Shown: piece by piece, positions 1-5,589 of the stretch
Position numbering within the stretch: position 1 is the stretch's first letter
Layout: every line of letters begins with the position of its first letter
Translations under genes and position numbers: made by a program
Assembly: GCA_009992615.1 (NCBI GenBank)
Contig: JAACVA010000174.1
Span: forward strand, 1 to 7,038
Reading direction: 5' to 3'
Origin: Rhodobacterales bacterium
GTDB lineage: Bacteria; Pseudomonadota; Alphaproteobacteria; Rhodobacterales; Rhodobacteraceae
Length of the DNA: 7,038 nt
Notes under the pieces: generated by a model
What the model saw: the letters and a program-made list of their open reading frames with translations, nothing else
Database searches by the model: none
Told to the model about the DNA's origin: nothing

Positions 1-82
1 GTTCGTGGCGCATGTCGATCATCTCGACCAGTCGTGCGCGCAGCAGATCATCCTGTTCCGGAAGAGGTGTTCCGGGCTTCAT
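1..82 (-). CDS. IS5-family transposase, N-terminal 27 residues (partial at window edge)
   Basis: The minus-strand ATG at 82-80 opens a frame beginning MKPGTPLPEQDDLLRARLVE and continuing MIDMRHE at the edge. The DDLxRxRLxxxIDMRHEL pattern is the typical N-terminus of one class of IS5-family DDE transposases common in Alphaproteobacteria. Only the N-terminal DNA-binding region is visible, so the catalytic core and activity cannot be judged. The start is supported by the family pattern and by a possible promoter upstream. Confidence in the family is good from the motif; the subgroup is not determined. Confidence 0.7.
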   Translation of the reverse strand, partial: MKPGTPLPEQDDLLRARLVEMIDMRHE

Positions 83-115
83 GGCGTGGCTCAAAATTGT
101 AGGTTTATAACCGCA

Positions 116-145
116 ATTATATCAAGCCCTGCATCGAAAACCCAA
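116..145 (-). promoter_or_regulatory. Possible sigma-70 promoter of the left IS5 transposase
   Basis: Read on the minus strand, TATAAT (121-116) is an exact -10 consensus. TTGGGT (145-140) lies 18 nt upstream as a weak -35 (TTG only). Transcription would begin about 27 nt before the transposase ATG at 82. The prediction rests on the motifs alone. Confidence 0.4.
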
Positions 146-204
146 CAAAAATGCAGTATTATGTAGCAAAATCGGTGCGGTGGAAGTTGTTCAGGACGAA
201 CTAC

Positions 205-281
205 TGAATGCTCAGAATAAGACTCGCCGTTCGGTCAACGTCGGGAAACCGCAGAAATCAATGGGGCAGGAACGGCGCATA
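205..281. other. Unassigned junction DNA with an 8-bp inverted repeat
   Basis: These 77 bases lie between the likely IS end and the methyltransferase shard. I see no convincing gene. CGCCGTTC at 225-232 is repeated in inverted form (GAACGGCG) at 270-277 around a 37-nt centre. The segment could be leftover IS or other mobile-element sequence. Confidence 0.3.
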
Positions 282-396
282 CGTTGAATTTGATGCCATA
301 GGGCGGGTCGATATAGATCGCCTGCACTTGTCCTTTTAGCCCCTCGCGCTCCGACAGCGAGCCCATGACCTGGAGCCCGTCGCCCAGGATCATCCG
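282..396 (-). pseudogene. Fragment of a type III-like DNA adenine methyltransferase gene
   Basis: The minus strand from 396 downward reads RMILGDGLQVMGSLSEREGL, then KGQVQAIYIDPPYGIKFN. The DPPYG tetrad is motif IV, the catalytic motif of N6-adenine/N4-cytosine DNA methyltransferases. The preceding ILGD(S/G)LxVMxSL stretch is the usual lead-in in type III-like (Mod-type) enzymes, where motif IV is normally followed by further KFxSNFQ-type sequence. Here similarity stops abruptly after FN at 283 and the frame reaches a stop soon after. It also has no upstream continuation past about 396, where fliP begins. The piece is therefore a shard of about 38 codons without the target-recognition region or the rest of the catalytic domain, and cannot be functional. 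It marks a recombination or deletion junction next to fliP. Confidence 0.75.
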
Positions 397-1130
397 GGAT
401 AGAACAAGTAACTTCTAACGAGGGCGCCTGAAACCAAGGTCCAACCGTCAGCAACAGCAAAAAACGCTAACTTGAAAGGCAGGGATACAATAGCGGGCGG
501 GACCATCATCATACCCATGGACATCAGTATAGCGGCAACGACCAGATCGATAATCAAAAATGGTAGGAAGATTAGAAAGCCAACTTGGAAGGCCCGCTCG
601 ATTTCGGACAAAAGAAACGAAGGTACAATTAGAGAAAGAGGAGATTCGGCGCTCAATCCTCTTTCAATAATATTCGGCCTTAGTGTAATCAGGCTTTCAA
701 AGGTATTCGGGTCGATTCGGCCTACCATGAAAATGCGAAATGGCATCAGCGTCTTGGGGATGGCCTCATCCACTGGTAATGTTCCTTCAATAAGGGGGTT
801 TATCCCATTGATCCATGCCTCCTGAAAAACGGGTTCCATGACAAAATAGGTCAAAAACAATGCTAGTGTCACGATCAGCATGTTTGGCGGAGACTGTTGC
901 AAGCCAATCCCTTGTCGTAAAATTGACAGAACGGTCACAATGAATGGAAAGCAGGTGATCATGATTGCCAGACCTGGTACGAGACTCAGCACGGTAATCA
1001 AGGCCAGCAGTTGCACGGACCGTGCGGTCAGTGAAGTGTCGCTGCCAAAATTGACCGTAATTTCTTGCGCCGCGATTGGCATGGTGAGCATCACTAAGAA
1101 CAGTCCTGTGAGGACCAAAAGGCGTGGCAT
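390..1130 (-). CDS. fliP: Flagellar type III export gate protein FliP, C-terminal tail replaced
   Basis: FliP forms the pentameric core of the FliP/Q/R export gate in the inner membrane. The 246-residue product has a cleavable signal peptide (residues 1-21, ending MPIAA). Conserved FliP blocks follow: LSLVPGLAIMITCF (about 48-61), LSILRQGIGLQQSPPN (68-83), PSFLLSEIERAFQVGF (170-185) and LIIDLVVAAILMSMGMMMVP (192-211), with four hydrophobic segments. Length matches the usual 245 or so. The ATG at 1130 is chosen: the frame extends six codons further to a TTG at 1148, but those codons are IS DNA and target duplication. The C-terminus follows family pattern to DGWTLVSGALVRSY, then ends LFYPG and a TGA that lies in methyltransferase-derived sequence. 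The native last few codons have thus been swapped, probably with little effect. The gene was originally the last seen in the fliF-fliH-fliN-fliP operon, 2 nt after fliN, and is now separated from it by 1.3 kb of IS. Confidence 0.93.
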   Translation of the reverse strand: MPRLLVLTGLFLVMLTMPIAAQEITVNFGSDTSLTARSVQLLALITVLSLVPGLAIMITCFPFIVTVLSILRQGIGLQQSPPNMLIVTLALFLTYFVMEPVFQEAWINGINPLIEGTLPVDEAIPKTLMPFRIFMVGRIDPNTFESLITLRPNIIERGLSAESPLSLIVPSFLLSEIERAFQVGFLIFLPFLIIDLVVAAILMSMGMMMVPPAIVSLPFKLAFFAVADGWTLVSGALVRSYLFYPG

Positions 1131-1133
1131 GAT

Positions 1134-1137
1134 TAGA
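1134..1137. repeat. Left copy of 4-bp target duplication (TAGA) of the IS5-group element
   Basis: TAGA at 1134-1137 immediately precedes the IS end and is repeated directly at 2436-2439 just beyond the other end. Four-base duplications centred on TA are usual for IS5-group elements. Confidence 0.75.
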
Positions 1138-1165
1138 GGGCACCTCAATTTTTGACCATTTTCTT

Positions 1166-1178
1166 GCCGCTCAGCGGC
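1166..1178. repeat. Perfect hairpin inside the IS, near its left end
   Basis: GCCGC (1166-1170), loop TCA, GCGGC (1174-1178) form a 5-bp GC-only stem. It lies 28 bp inside the IS end, downstream of the transposase. No T-tract follows on either strand, so it is not a convincing intrinsic terminator. It could still affect readthrough into fliP. Confidence 0.35.
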
Positions 1179-1308
1179 GCGTGTGGCGTCAAGCGGGAGG
1201 CAGGCGGTCGGTTGGCGGCTTGGCGCCCCGGGACGGTCACGGCGCGACGCCTTTCACGCCCGGTTCGCCGGCCTTGCGGTCTGATTTGCTCGCTGGGTTG
1301 CCTGGTGT

Positions 1309-2358
1309 TCATGCCGCGCACGGGTTCATACGGCGCAACTGAACGAAGCTGCGCATGTTGTAGGCAAGATTTTTCATCCTGATCTTCGCGCGGGCCCGCA
1401 CCATGCCGATCCTGCGCACTGGCGTGTCGCTCATGCCGCCCACCTGCGCACCGAAAACATGCTCGACGCGGACCCGCACCGACGATTTGATCCGGTTGCT
1501 GCCCTTGGCCTGTTCGGTCAGTGGCTTGCCGCGTTTGCCCTTGCGGTGGATGTGGCTCTTAAGTTTGCGGTCCCGCAGCGTTCCGTCCATTTCCTCGGAC
1601 CGATAGGCTGAATCCGCCCAGACGCCGGAGCCGTTGTTGCCCCGCATCAGCATGTGATCCACCGCCTGGCTGTCATGCTGGGCCGCATCGCTGACATGGT
1701 AGCGCCTCACCAACTTGTGCTTTCGATCCACATTCACGTCGTTCTTGTAACCTTTATTGCTCTTGCCATGCTTGCTTGCCGGCAAAACAATCCCCCGGAC
1801 TGCATTCTGTTCCTCCTCGCTACAGCGCGCGTCCACGTCCTTTTGGCTCCTTTTGGCCGGCTTGTCCTTCCAGTCTTCGGGCACATCGCCGCTCTTGACG
1901 GTCTTGTTTTCATCGCGGGTGTTGCGGTCGCGCGGCACCGCCAAGATAGACGCATACAGAACCTGACTGCCCCGCGCGATGTAGCACTGCCGCGCGAGAT
2001 GGCTGTCGAACTGCTTGAACAGCGTCTCCACCAGGCCCGCCTGTGTCAGGGGTTCAAGATAAAACCAGACGGTTTTCGCATCCGATACACGGCCCTCAGG
2101 GCCGAGTCTGAGGAACCGCATCAACGACAACCGGTCGCGCACCTGATACTCGATCCGATCGTCGGACAGGTTAAATGGCGCGCTCAGCACCACCATCTTG
2201 AACGTTAGAACCGCGTCCATCGGCTTGCGCCAAACACGCTCCAATGCCAGGCGAAACTTATCCCAAGGAACAACGGCGTCGATCTCGAAACGCGGCTCTT
2301 TGTTGGCGTCCAGGCTCGCATACCGGTCTGAAAGATCAAAGAAACCCATCTGTGCCAT
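1309..2358 (-). CDS. IS5-group transposase, first catalytic Asp replaced by Tyr (probably inactive)
   Basis: This 349-residue product has the full layout of IS5-group DDE transposases. The N-terminal MGFFDLSDRY opens a domain with FKMVVLSAPFNLSDD and DRLSLMRFL (about residues 53-82). The RNase-H-like core has the VWADSAYRSEE block (second acidic residue D249) and the RVRVEHVFG block (E299), ending in KNLAYNMR. The first catalytic position, where relatives read DATI/DASI, reads YASI: Tyr135, codon TAT at 1956-1954, one base from GAT. Loss of this metal-binding Asp should abolish strand transfer. A stretch of about 17 residues after DAR (CSEEEQNAV...LPAS) differs from the shorter linker I expect in close relatives. 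The start at 2358 is preferred over 2388 because GGAG (2370-2367) lies 8 nt upstream and the protein then begins MAQMGFFD as in the family. Confidence 0.85.
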   Translation of the reverse strand: MAQMGFFDLSDRYASLDANKEPRFEIDAVVPWDKFRLALERVWRKPMDAVLTFKMVVLSAPFNLSDDRIEYQVRDRLSLMRFLRLGPEGRVSDAKTVWFYLEPLTQAGLVETLFKQFDSHLARQCYIARGSQVLYASILAVPRDRNTRDENKTVKSGDVPEDWKDKPAKRSQKDVDARCSEEEQNAVRGIVLPASKHGKSNKGYKNDVNVDRKHKLVRRYHVSDAAQHDSQAVDHMLMRGNNGSGVWADSAYRSEEMDGTLRDRKLKSHIHRKGKRGKPLTEQAKGSNRIKSSVRVRVEHVFGAQVGGMSDTPVRRIGMVRARAKIRMKNLAYNMRSFVQLRRMNPCAA

Positions 2359-2391
2359 CGTCGAAACTCCAAGCTGCGGAACATCCAAGCC

Positions 2392-2420
2392 ATCATACCG
2401 CCGTGGCCAAGTCAGGGCAA
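2392..2420 (-). promoter_or_regulatory. Possible promoter of the IS5-group transposase, pointing toward fliP
   Basis: Read on the minus strand, TTGCCC (2420-2415) and TATGAT (2397-2392) are separated by 17 nt, giving 4 of 6 and 5 of 6 matches to sigma-70 boxes. Transcription would start near 2385 and pass through the transposase toward fliP, so readthrough could partly replace the operon transcript interrupted by the IS. Confidence 0.4.
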
Positions 2421-2434
2421 TTTTTCAAGGTGCC

Positions 2435-2743
2435 CTAGAGGCCGTTCTTCAGGTCGACCACTTCGGTCAGCCGGACAGCAAGCTGACCGACTTGATCGCC
2501 GTCAAGTTCATGCAATTCACCTCGGGCAATAAGTCTTTGGCCAACGTAGAGATCGACGGGATCTTCAACCTTGGAATCCAACGGTAGGATAGCATCCTTG
2601 CCAAGTCGCAACAGATCGTGCAGCGTTGGACGGGCTTTACCGACCGAAATCGTGATCTCGATAGGCACTTGGGCAAATGGATGGAGTGGCTTTTCTGATT
2701 CGACATCTTCATCAGCGTTGGTTTGTGGAGTCGGGCCATCCAT
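2435..2743 (-). CDS. fliN: Flagellar motor switch / export dock protein FliN
   Basis: FliN forms the lower part of the cytoplasmic C-ring and docks FliH for export. The 102-residue protein is one SpoA (surface presentation of antigens) domain: the PFAQVPIEITISVGKARPTL stretch (about 22-41), DLLRLGKDAILPLD (43-56), DPVDLYVGQRLIARGEL (61-77) and QLAVRLTEVV (87-96), preceded by an acidic, variable N-terminal tail of about 20 residues. Length is at the short end for FliN, as often in Alphaproteobacteria. The ATG lies 2 nt after the fliH stop codon, so the two are probably translationally coupled; AAGGAA inside the fliH end may serve as the SD. The last stop base lies in the IS: the codon is now TAG but would have been TAA before insertion, so the protein is unchanged. 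A generic FliM/FliN-family label is the only alternative. Confidence 0.88.
   Translation of the reverse strand: MDGPTPQTNADEDVESEKPLHPFAQVPIEITISVGKARPTLHDLLRLGKDAILPLDSKVEDPVDLYVGQRLIARGELHELDGDQVGQLAVRLTEVVDLKNGL
2436..2439. repeat. Right copy of 4-bp target duplication (TAGA)
   Basis: TAGA directly follows the GGTGCCC end of the IS and matches the copy at 1134-1137. On the minus strand it provides the TC of the last fliN codon and the first two bases of its stop. Confidence 0.75.
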
Positions 2744-2744
2744 T

Positions 2745-3350
2745 TTAGTTCATTTCCTTATTTATTTCATCCAGAGCGAACAAGGCCCGCTCAATCGCAG
2801 CCATCGCTCCGTCGAGATCGATTTCACGTTCGATGCTTCCGACTCGAAGAAATATCTGCCCCTGATGCACAGAAACTTCAGGAACAACCGTCAGTGGTAG
2901 CGTCGTCATTCGGGCAGCGACAGGGCGCAATTGTTCGGCATCTCTCGGCGACACGAGGAGTTCGACAGGCGCATCAGCAGCACCTTCTGCAATAAGCCCC
3001 AGTTCCTCAAGGATGCGGGCGCCAATGCTGTCGCGAATTAGGCGTGGCAACATTTTCGTCAGTATCGCGCTGAGGAGCGGCGTGAGCGAACGCATCACAT
3101 GAGAGCGCGCTTCATGGTAAGTAAACCCAAGATCTTCCAAATTGTTGGCCATGGCGGTGTCGAGCTTGTCACGGCTCTGATTCGAAGCCTGAACTGCGTC
3201 TTCCCAGCCAGCCGCATATCCCTTGTCATAGGCTGCAAGTGTTGCTTCCTCCGAAGACGTTGCAGGATGGGCGAGATCGGGTAATTTGCTTCTGGGACGC
3301 GCGGTCAAGGCAGCGGCGCAAAAATCTTCCAAGCGTAAGGGTGACGGCAT
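2745..3350 (-). CDS. fliH: FliH-like flagellar export ATPase regulator
   Basis: FliH binds and restrains the FliI ATPase and brings it to FliN. The 201-residue product begins MPSPLRLEDF, has a charged Ala-rich N-terminal third with the AAYDKGYAAGWEDAV motif (about 40-55) typical of FliH-type proteins, then a helical segment. A C-terminal domain (about 90-195) follows, with LLSAILTKMLPRLIRDSI and VELLVSPRDAEQLRPV, resembling the FliH/YscL globular domain. It sits between fliF and fliN, the expected place, which supports the call since the family is poorly conserved. The ATG at 3350 overlaps the fliF TGA by one base (TGATG), implying translational coupling. One codon upstream, a TTG at 3353 is a less likely start. 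The stop lies 1 nt before fliN. The family is sure at the level of flagellar assembly protein FliH-like; the exact subfamily is not. Confidence 0.78.
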   Translation of the reverse strand: MPSPLRLEDFCAAALTARPRSKLPDLAHPATSSEEATLAAYDKGYAAGWEDAVQASNQSRDKLDTAMANNLEDLGFTYHEARSHVMRSLTPLLSAILTKMLPRLIRDSIGARILEELGLIAEGAADAPVELLVSPRDAEQLRPVAARMTTLPLTVVPEVSVHQGQIFLRVGSIEREIDLDGAMAAIERALFALDEINKEMN

Positions 3351-4963
3351 CAAGCGGGCTCCTCTGTGTCTTCCATCCAGCTTTTCAGAATTTCCAGTGA
3401 TTCTTCCTGCCGCTCATCGATTAACTTACGAAGCCGGTCCACTGGGTCCGCCCCTGTATCATTCTGTGTGTCGCTGTTGCCCGAGGTCACAGCTTTGTCG
3501 ATGGCTTGCATCGCATTTGCGACCAGTCCTCTGCCATCTTCAATCTCTCCGGTCAAAGCCAGCGAGTTACTGTCGCCGTTGAGCGACGGCGATGCCAGGG
3601 CAAAAGGTTCGGGTTGAGCAGGCGGCAGCAAAATCGGACGGACGACAAACAATCCAAGCAAAATTATGACAACTCCGAGAATTGCCAATTGTGCCAAACG
3701 CATCGCATCGAAGGTGATCGGTCCGAACCAACCCGTCACCGGGAGGGAACCTTCCGGCAGCAAAGCTTCGAATTGCAAGGTTTTGAGGGTCAGACTGTCA
3801 CCACGTGTCTCGTCGAAACCGATTGCCGCTGCAACGAGTTCGCGCAGCGCTTGCATTTCTTCCGTAGAGCGCGGTTGCCAAGTTTCGATACCAGCGGCGT
3901 CAGTGCTATTAATTCCGTCAACCAGCACGGCCACGGAAAGCCGTTTAATGGCGCCGGGGTTTCGTAGGATTTCGCGTTGGGTTTCCGAAACCTCATAGTT
4001 GATGCGTTCACGGACTTGCGAGTTCTCAGCTTGAGAACGGTCGCCTCCATCTGCTGAGGCACCATCGGGAAGGTTGCTGGCGACAGTAACCCCCCCGCTG
4101 CCTTGATCAGACGAGGAAGTCGATATTTCTTCGGTGTCTGAACTGATGGCAACGCGTCCTTCTGGATCGAATCTCCTTTCGGTAATTTGTTCGCGCTCTG
4201 TGATTGTTTCGACGTTGACTTCGACAACCGCTTTACCAAAACCGACCCGTGCTTCGAGAAGACGTTCGACATTGTGTTTGATTTCAACAGATTTGCCATC
4301 AGTCTGGCCCTGGACCAATTCATCACCGTCTGACGACAGGATGATGCCGCCTCTGGTATCAATTATCGACACATTATCCACTGCCAAGCCGGCAACGGCT
4401 GATGATATAAGGAACTGCAACGCCTTCGCCTGTCCAAGCGACAATCCACCGTTGGTGGTGGTCACGGTAACCGATGCGGTCGGTGGCAACTCTCGCTTAA
4501 ACGGTTTGTTGGATTGATTAGCGATATGCACGCGGGCATTTTGAATGTTAGGGCTGGCCACAATCGTGCGCGCCAGTTCACCTTCTTTCGCACGCAAGTA
4601 AGCGGCATCGAACATTTGCGATGTGGTACCAAATCCTGACAAGGTATCCAGAAGTTCGTAGCCTTGAACGTTGCTTTTCGGCACCCCCTCGGATGCAAGG
4701 GTGAGCCTCAGTTCATCGCGCGTGGTACTATCGACGAAAATCGATGCGCCACGCACTTCATACGCCGCCCCGCGCGCCTCGAGAGCTTGAATGACCTCAC
4801 CTGCGGCGCCGTTCTCCAATCCCGAATACAGGAGTGTCAACGAAGGTGATGTTGCCATTCTGGTCAAACCTAGGACGGCAACGACAATTGCAACTGCAGC
4901 CAATATCGCGACCGCCTGGCGCTGTATGGACAACTTAGTCCAAACCAAAAGAGTCTGCTGCAA
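3350..4963 (-). CDS. fliF: Flagellar MS-ring protein FliF (TTG start)
   Basis: FliF builds the MS ring in the inner membrane, the platform for rotor and export gate. The 537-residue protein has a first membrane segment (about 17-33) and the YscJ/FliF ring-building region (about 40-210; ATSPSLTLLYSGLE and SEGVPKSNVQGYELLD). A second periplasmic domain (about 225-405) contains a low-complexity Ser/Gly/Asp loop (272-312). Then come a second membrane segment (424-446) and a cytoplasmic tail ending LRKLIDERQEESLEILKSWM, which resembles the FliG-binding helix. Length is normal. The start is TTG: AGGAGG (4975-4970) lies 6 nt upstream, and the next Met (residue 36) would delete the first membrane segment. 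It heads the minus-strand operon, overlapping fliH by one base. fliG, often next to fliF, is not in this stretch, but the FliG-binding tail is kept, so fliG is probably elsewhere in the genome. Confidence 0.95.
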   Translation of the reverse strand: MQQTLLVWTKLSIQRQAVAILAAVAIVVAVLGLTRMATSPSLTLLYSGLENGAAGEVIQALEARGAAYEVRGASIFVDSTTRDELRLTLASEGVPKSNVQGYELLDTLSGFGTTSQMFDAAYLRAKEGELARTIVASPNIQNARVHIANQSNKPFKRELPPTASVTVTTTNGGLSLGQAKALQFLISSAVAGLAVDNVSIIDTRGGIILSSDGDELVQGQTDGKSVEIKHNVERLLEARVGFGKAVVEVNVETITEREQITERRFDPEGRVAISSDTEEISTSSSDQGSGGVTVASNLPDGASADGGDRSQAENSQVRERINYEVSETQREILRNPGAIKRLSVAVLVDGINSTDAAGIETWQPRSTEEMQALRELVAAAIGFDETRGDSLTLKTLQFEALLPEGSLPVTGWFGPITFDAMRLAQLAILGVVIILLGLFVVRPILLPPAQPEPFALASPSLNGDSNSLALTGEIEDGRGLVANAMQAIDKAVTSGNSDTQNDTGADPVDRLRKLIDERQEESLEILKSWMEDTEEPA

Positions 4964-4969
4964 GACGAT

Positions 4970-4975
4970 CCTCCT
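4970..4975 (-). promoter_or_regulatory. Strong ribosome binding site deciding the fliF TTG start
   Basis: AGGAGG on the minus strand, with a 6-nt spacer (ATCGTC) to TTG at 4963. It is a full-length SD match and is the main reason to accept the non-ATG start. Confidence 0.8.
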
Positions 4976-4982
4976 GATGAAT

Positions 4983-4997
4983 CGGGCTTCTGGCCCG
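4983..4997 (-). promoter_or_regulatory. Small hairpin in the fliF leader just upstream of its SD
   Basis: CGGGC (4983-4987), 5-nt loop, GCCCG (4993-4997) form a perfect 5-bp GC-rich stem that ends 7 nt before the SD in the fliF transcript. It could modulate ribosome access. No T-tract follows on either strand, so it is not read as a terminator. Confidence 0.3.
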
Positions 4998-5024
4998 TCT
5001 TGCTGCCAACCTGCATCAAGGCCC

Positions 5025-5040
5025 TTAACATTTGGTTAGT
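5025..5040. promoter_or_regulatory. CtrA-like box in the divergent fliF/fliL promoter region
   Basis: TTAA (5025-5028), 7 nt, TTAGT (5036-5040) matches TTAA-N7-TTAAC at 7 of 9 positions. The reverse strand (CTAA-N7-TTAAG) also gives 7 of 9. CtrA controls flagellar genes in many Alphaproteobacteria, including Rhodobacterales. The box is 49 bp before fliL and 62 bp before fliF, so one site could serve both operons. No good sigma-70 or sigma-54 promoter is visible in the 125-bp intergenic region. Confidence 0.45.
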
Positions 5041-5088
5041 TGGATTGGGGTTAGAAGAGAATCGAGATAAAAAATTTCGAGGACTCAC

Positions 5089-5580
5089 ATGGCAAACGCG
5101 GACGCCGGAATGCCCAAGGCCGCAGCATCCCACAAGTCACGCCTGAAAGGCGTAATAATTGGCGCAGTTTTGGCGGCCCTTTTGGGCGGCAGCACTTTTT
5201 ATATGACATGGTCAGGTCTTTTATTCGCTTCGAGAGAAGACGTAGCAGGCGCAAACTCGCCAACAGTGCCGGGGTTACCCGATATCGCCTTTGTACCAAT
5301 TGCTCCGTTTCTCGTGTCTCTCGGGCCGGACAGCACCGTGCGACACCTTAGGTTTCAGGCGCAGCTTGAAGTCAACAAATCCCAGGCCACCGATGTGACG
5401 TTGCTATTACCTCGGGTTGTTGACGTCTTGAACGGCTACCTGCGCGCTATTGAACCGGCTGAACTGGAAGAACCCGGCGCGCTGACTCGCCTGCGCGCTC
5501 AGATGCTGCGCCGCGTCCAAATCGTAGTCGGTGAGGGACGTGTGCGCGATCTCTTGATCATGGAATTCGTATTGAACTGA
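5089..5580 (+). CDS. fliL: Flagellar basal body-associated protein FliL
   Basis: FliL is a single-pass inner-membrane protein that surrounds stator units and aids torque and stator stability. The 163-residue protein has a short cytoplasmic N-terminus with basic residues (HKSRLK), one membrane segment (about 21-40) and a linker. The periplasmic FliL domain (about 68-163) shows the family features FVPIAPFLVSLG, RHLRFQAQLEV, LLPRVVDVLNGYLRAI and a closing DLLIMEFVLN. The ATG has GAGGA (5079-5083) 5 nt upstream. It starts the plus-strand operon divergent from fliF; the next gene begins 9 nt after its stop. Family and length fit well, with no sign of damage. Confidence 0.92.
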   Translation: MANADAGMPKAAASHKSRLKGVIIGAVLAALLGGSTFYMTWSGLLFASREDVAGANSPTVPGLPDIAFVPIAPFLVSLGPDSTVRHLRFQAQLEVNKSQATDVTLLLPRVVDVLNGYLRAIEPAELEEPGALTRLRAQMLRRVQIVVGEGRVRDLLIMEFVLN

Positions 5581-5589
5581 GGGTGACCG

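Larger units (their letters stand above)
1..204 (-). mobile_element. 5' end of an IS5-family insertion sequence (runs off left edge)
   Basis: This is the upstream part of an IS: the transposase start codon at 82 plus about 120 bp of AT-rich leader. The outer end is placed near 202 because the 17 nt at 186-202, read inward on the minus strand, resemble the plus-strand 17 nt at 6790-6806 (13 of 17 identical, both ending CTGAACAAC). Those lie at the outer end of a second IS5-type fragment on the right. The two would be opposite terminal inverted repeats of related elements. The exact boundary is uncertain, and no target duplication can be assigned because the other end lies outside the window. 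Confidence 0.6.
1138..2435 (-). mobile_element. Complete IS5-group insertion sequence, 1298 bp, between fliP and fliN
   Basis: The element starts GGGCACC (1138-1144) and ends GGTGCCC (2429-2435), a perfect 7-bp terminal inverted repeat flanked by TAGA duplications. It contains one transposase gene on the minus strand, in the same direction as the flagellar operon. About 170 bp between the transposase stop and the left end hold no gene. That stretch includes a GC-rich perfect hairpin at 1166-1178. The size is normal for IS5-group elements. Removing the element and one TAGA restores fliN with a CTC TAA end followed by TC and the fliP ATG, which strongly supports these boundaries. The insertion is simple and precise; no passenger gene is present. 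Confidence 0.85.

Noticed and set aside
212..460. 82-codon minus-strand frame spanning the methyltransferase shard and the fliP end
   Set aside because: It is out of frame with both the DPPYG-containing frame and FliP, and has no recognisable product.
1131..1148. Longer FliP start at TTG 1148 (adds MRCPLI)
   Set aside because: Those codons are IS terminal and target-duplication sequence plus the former spacer; the ATG at 1130 gives the usual signal peptide and length.
1654..2208. Long plus-strand open frame (184 codons) inside the IS
   Set aside because: It is antisense to the well-matched IS5 transposase and has no family features or SD; it is a shadow of the GC-rich coding strand.
3790..4362. 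190-codon minus-strand frame within fliF
   Set aside because: It overlaps FliF in another frame, and the FliF translation is clearly the conserved one.
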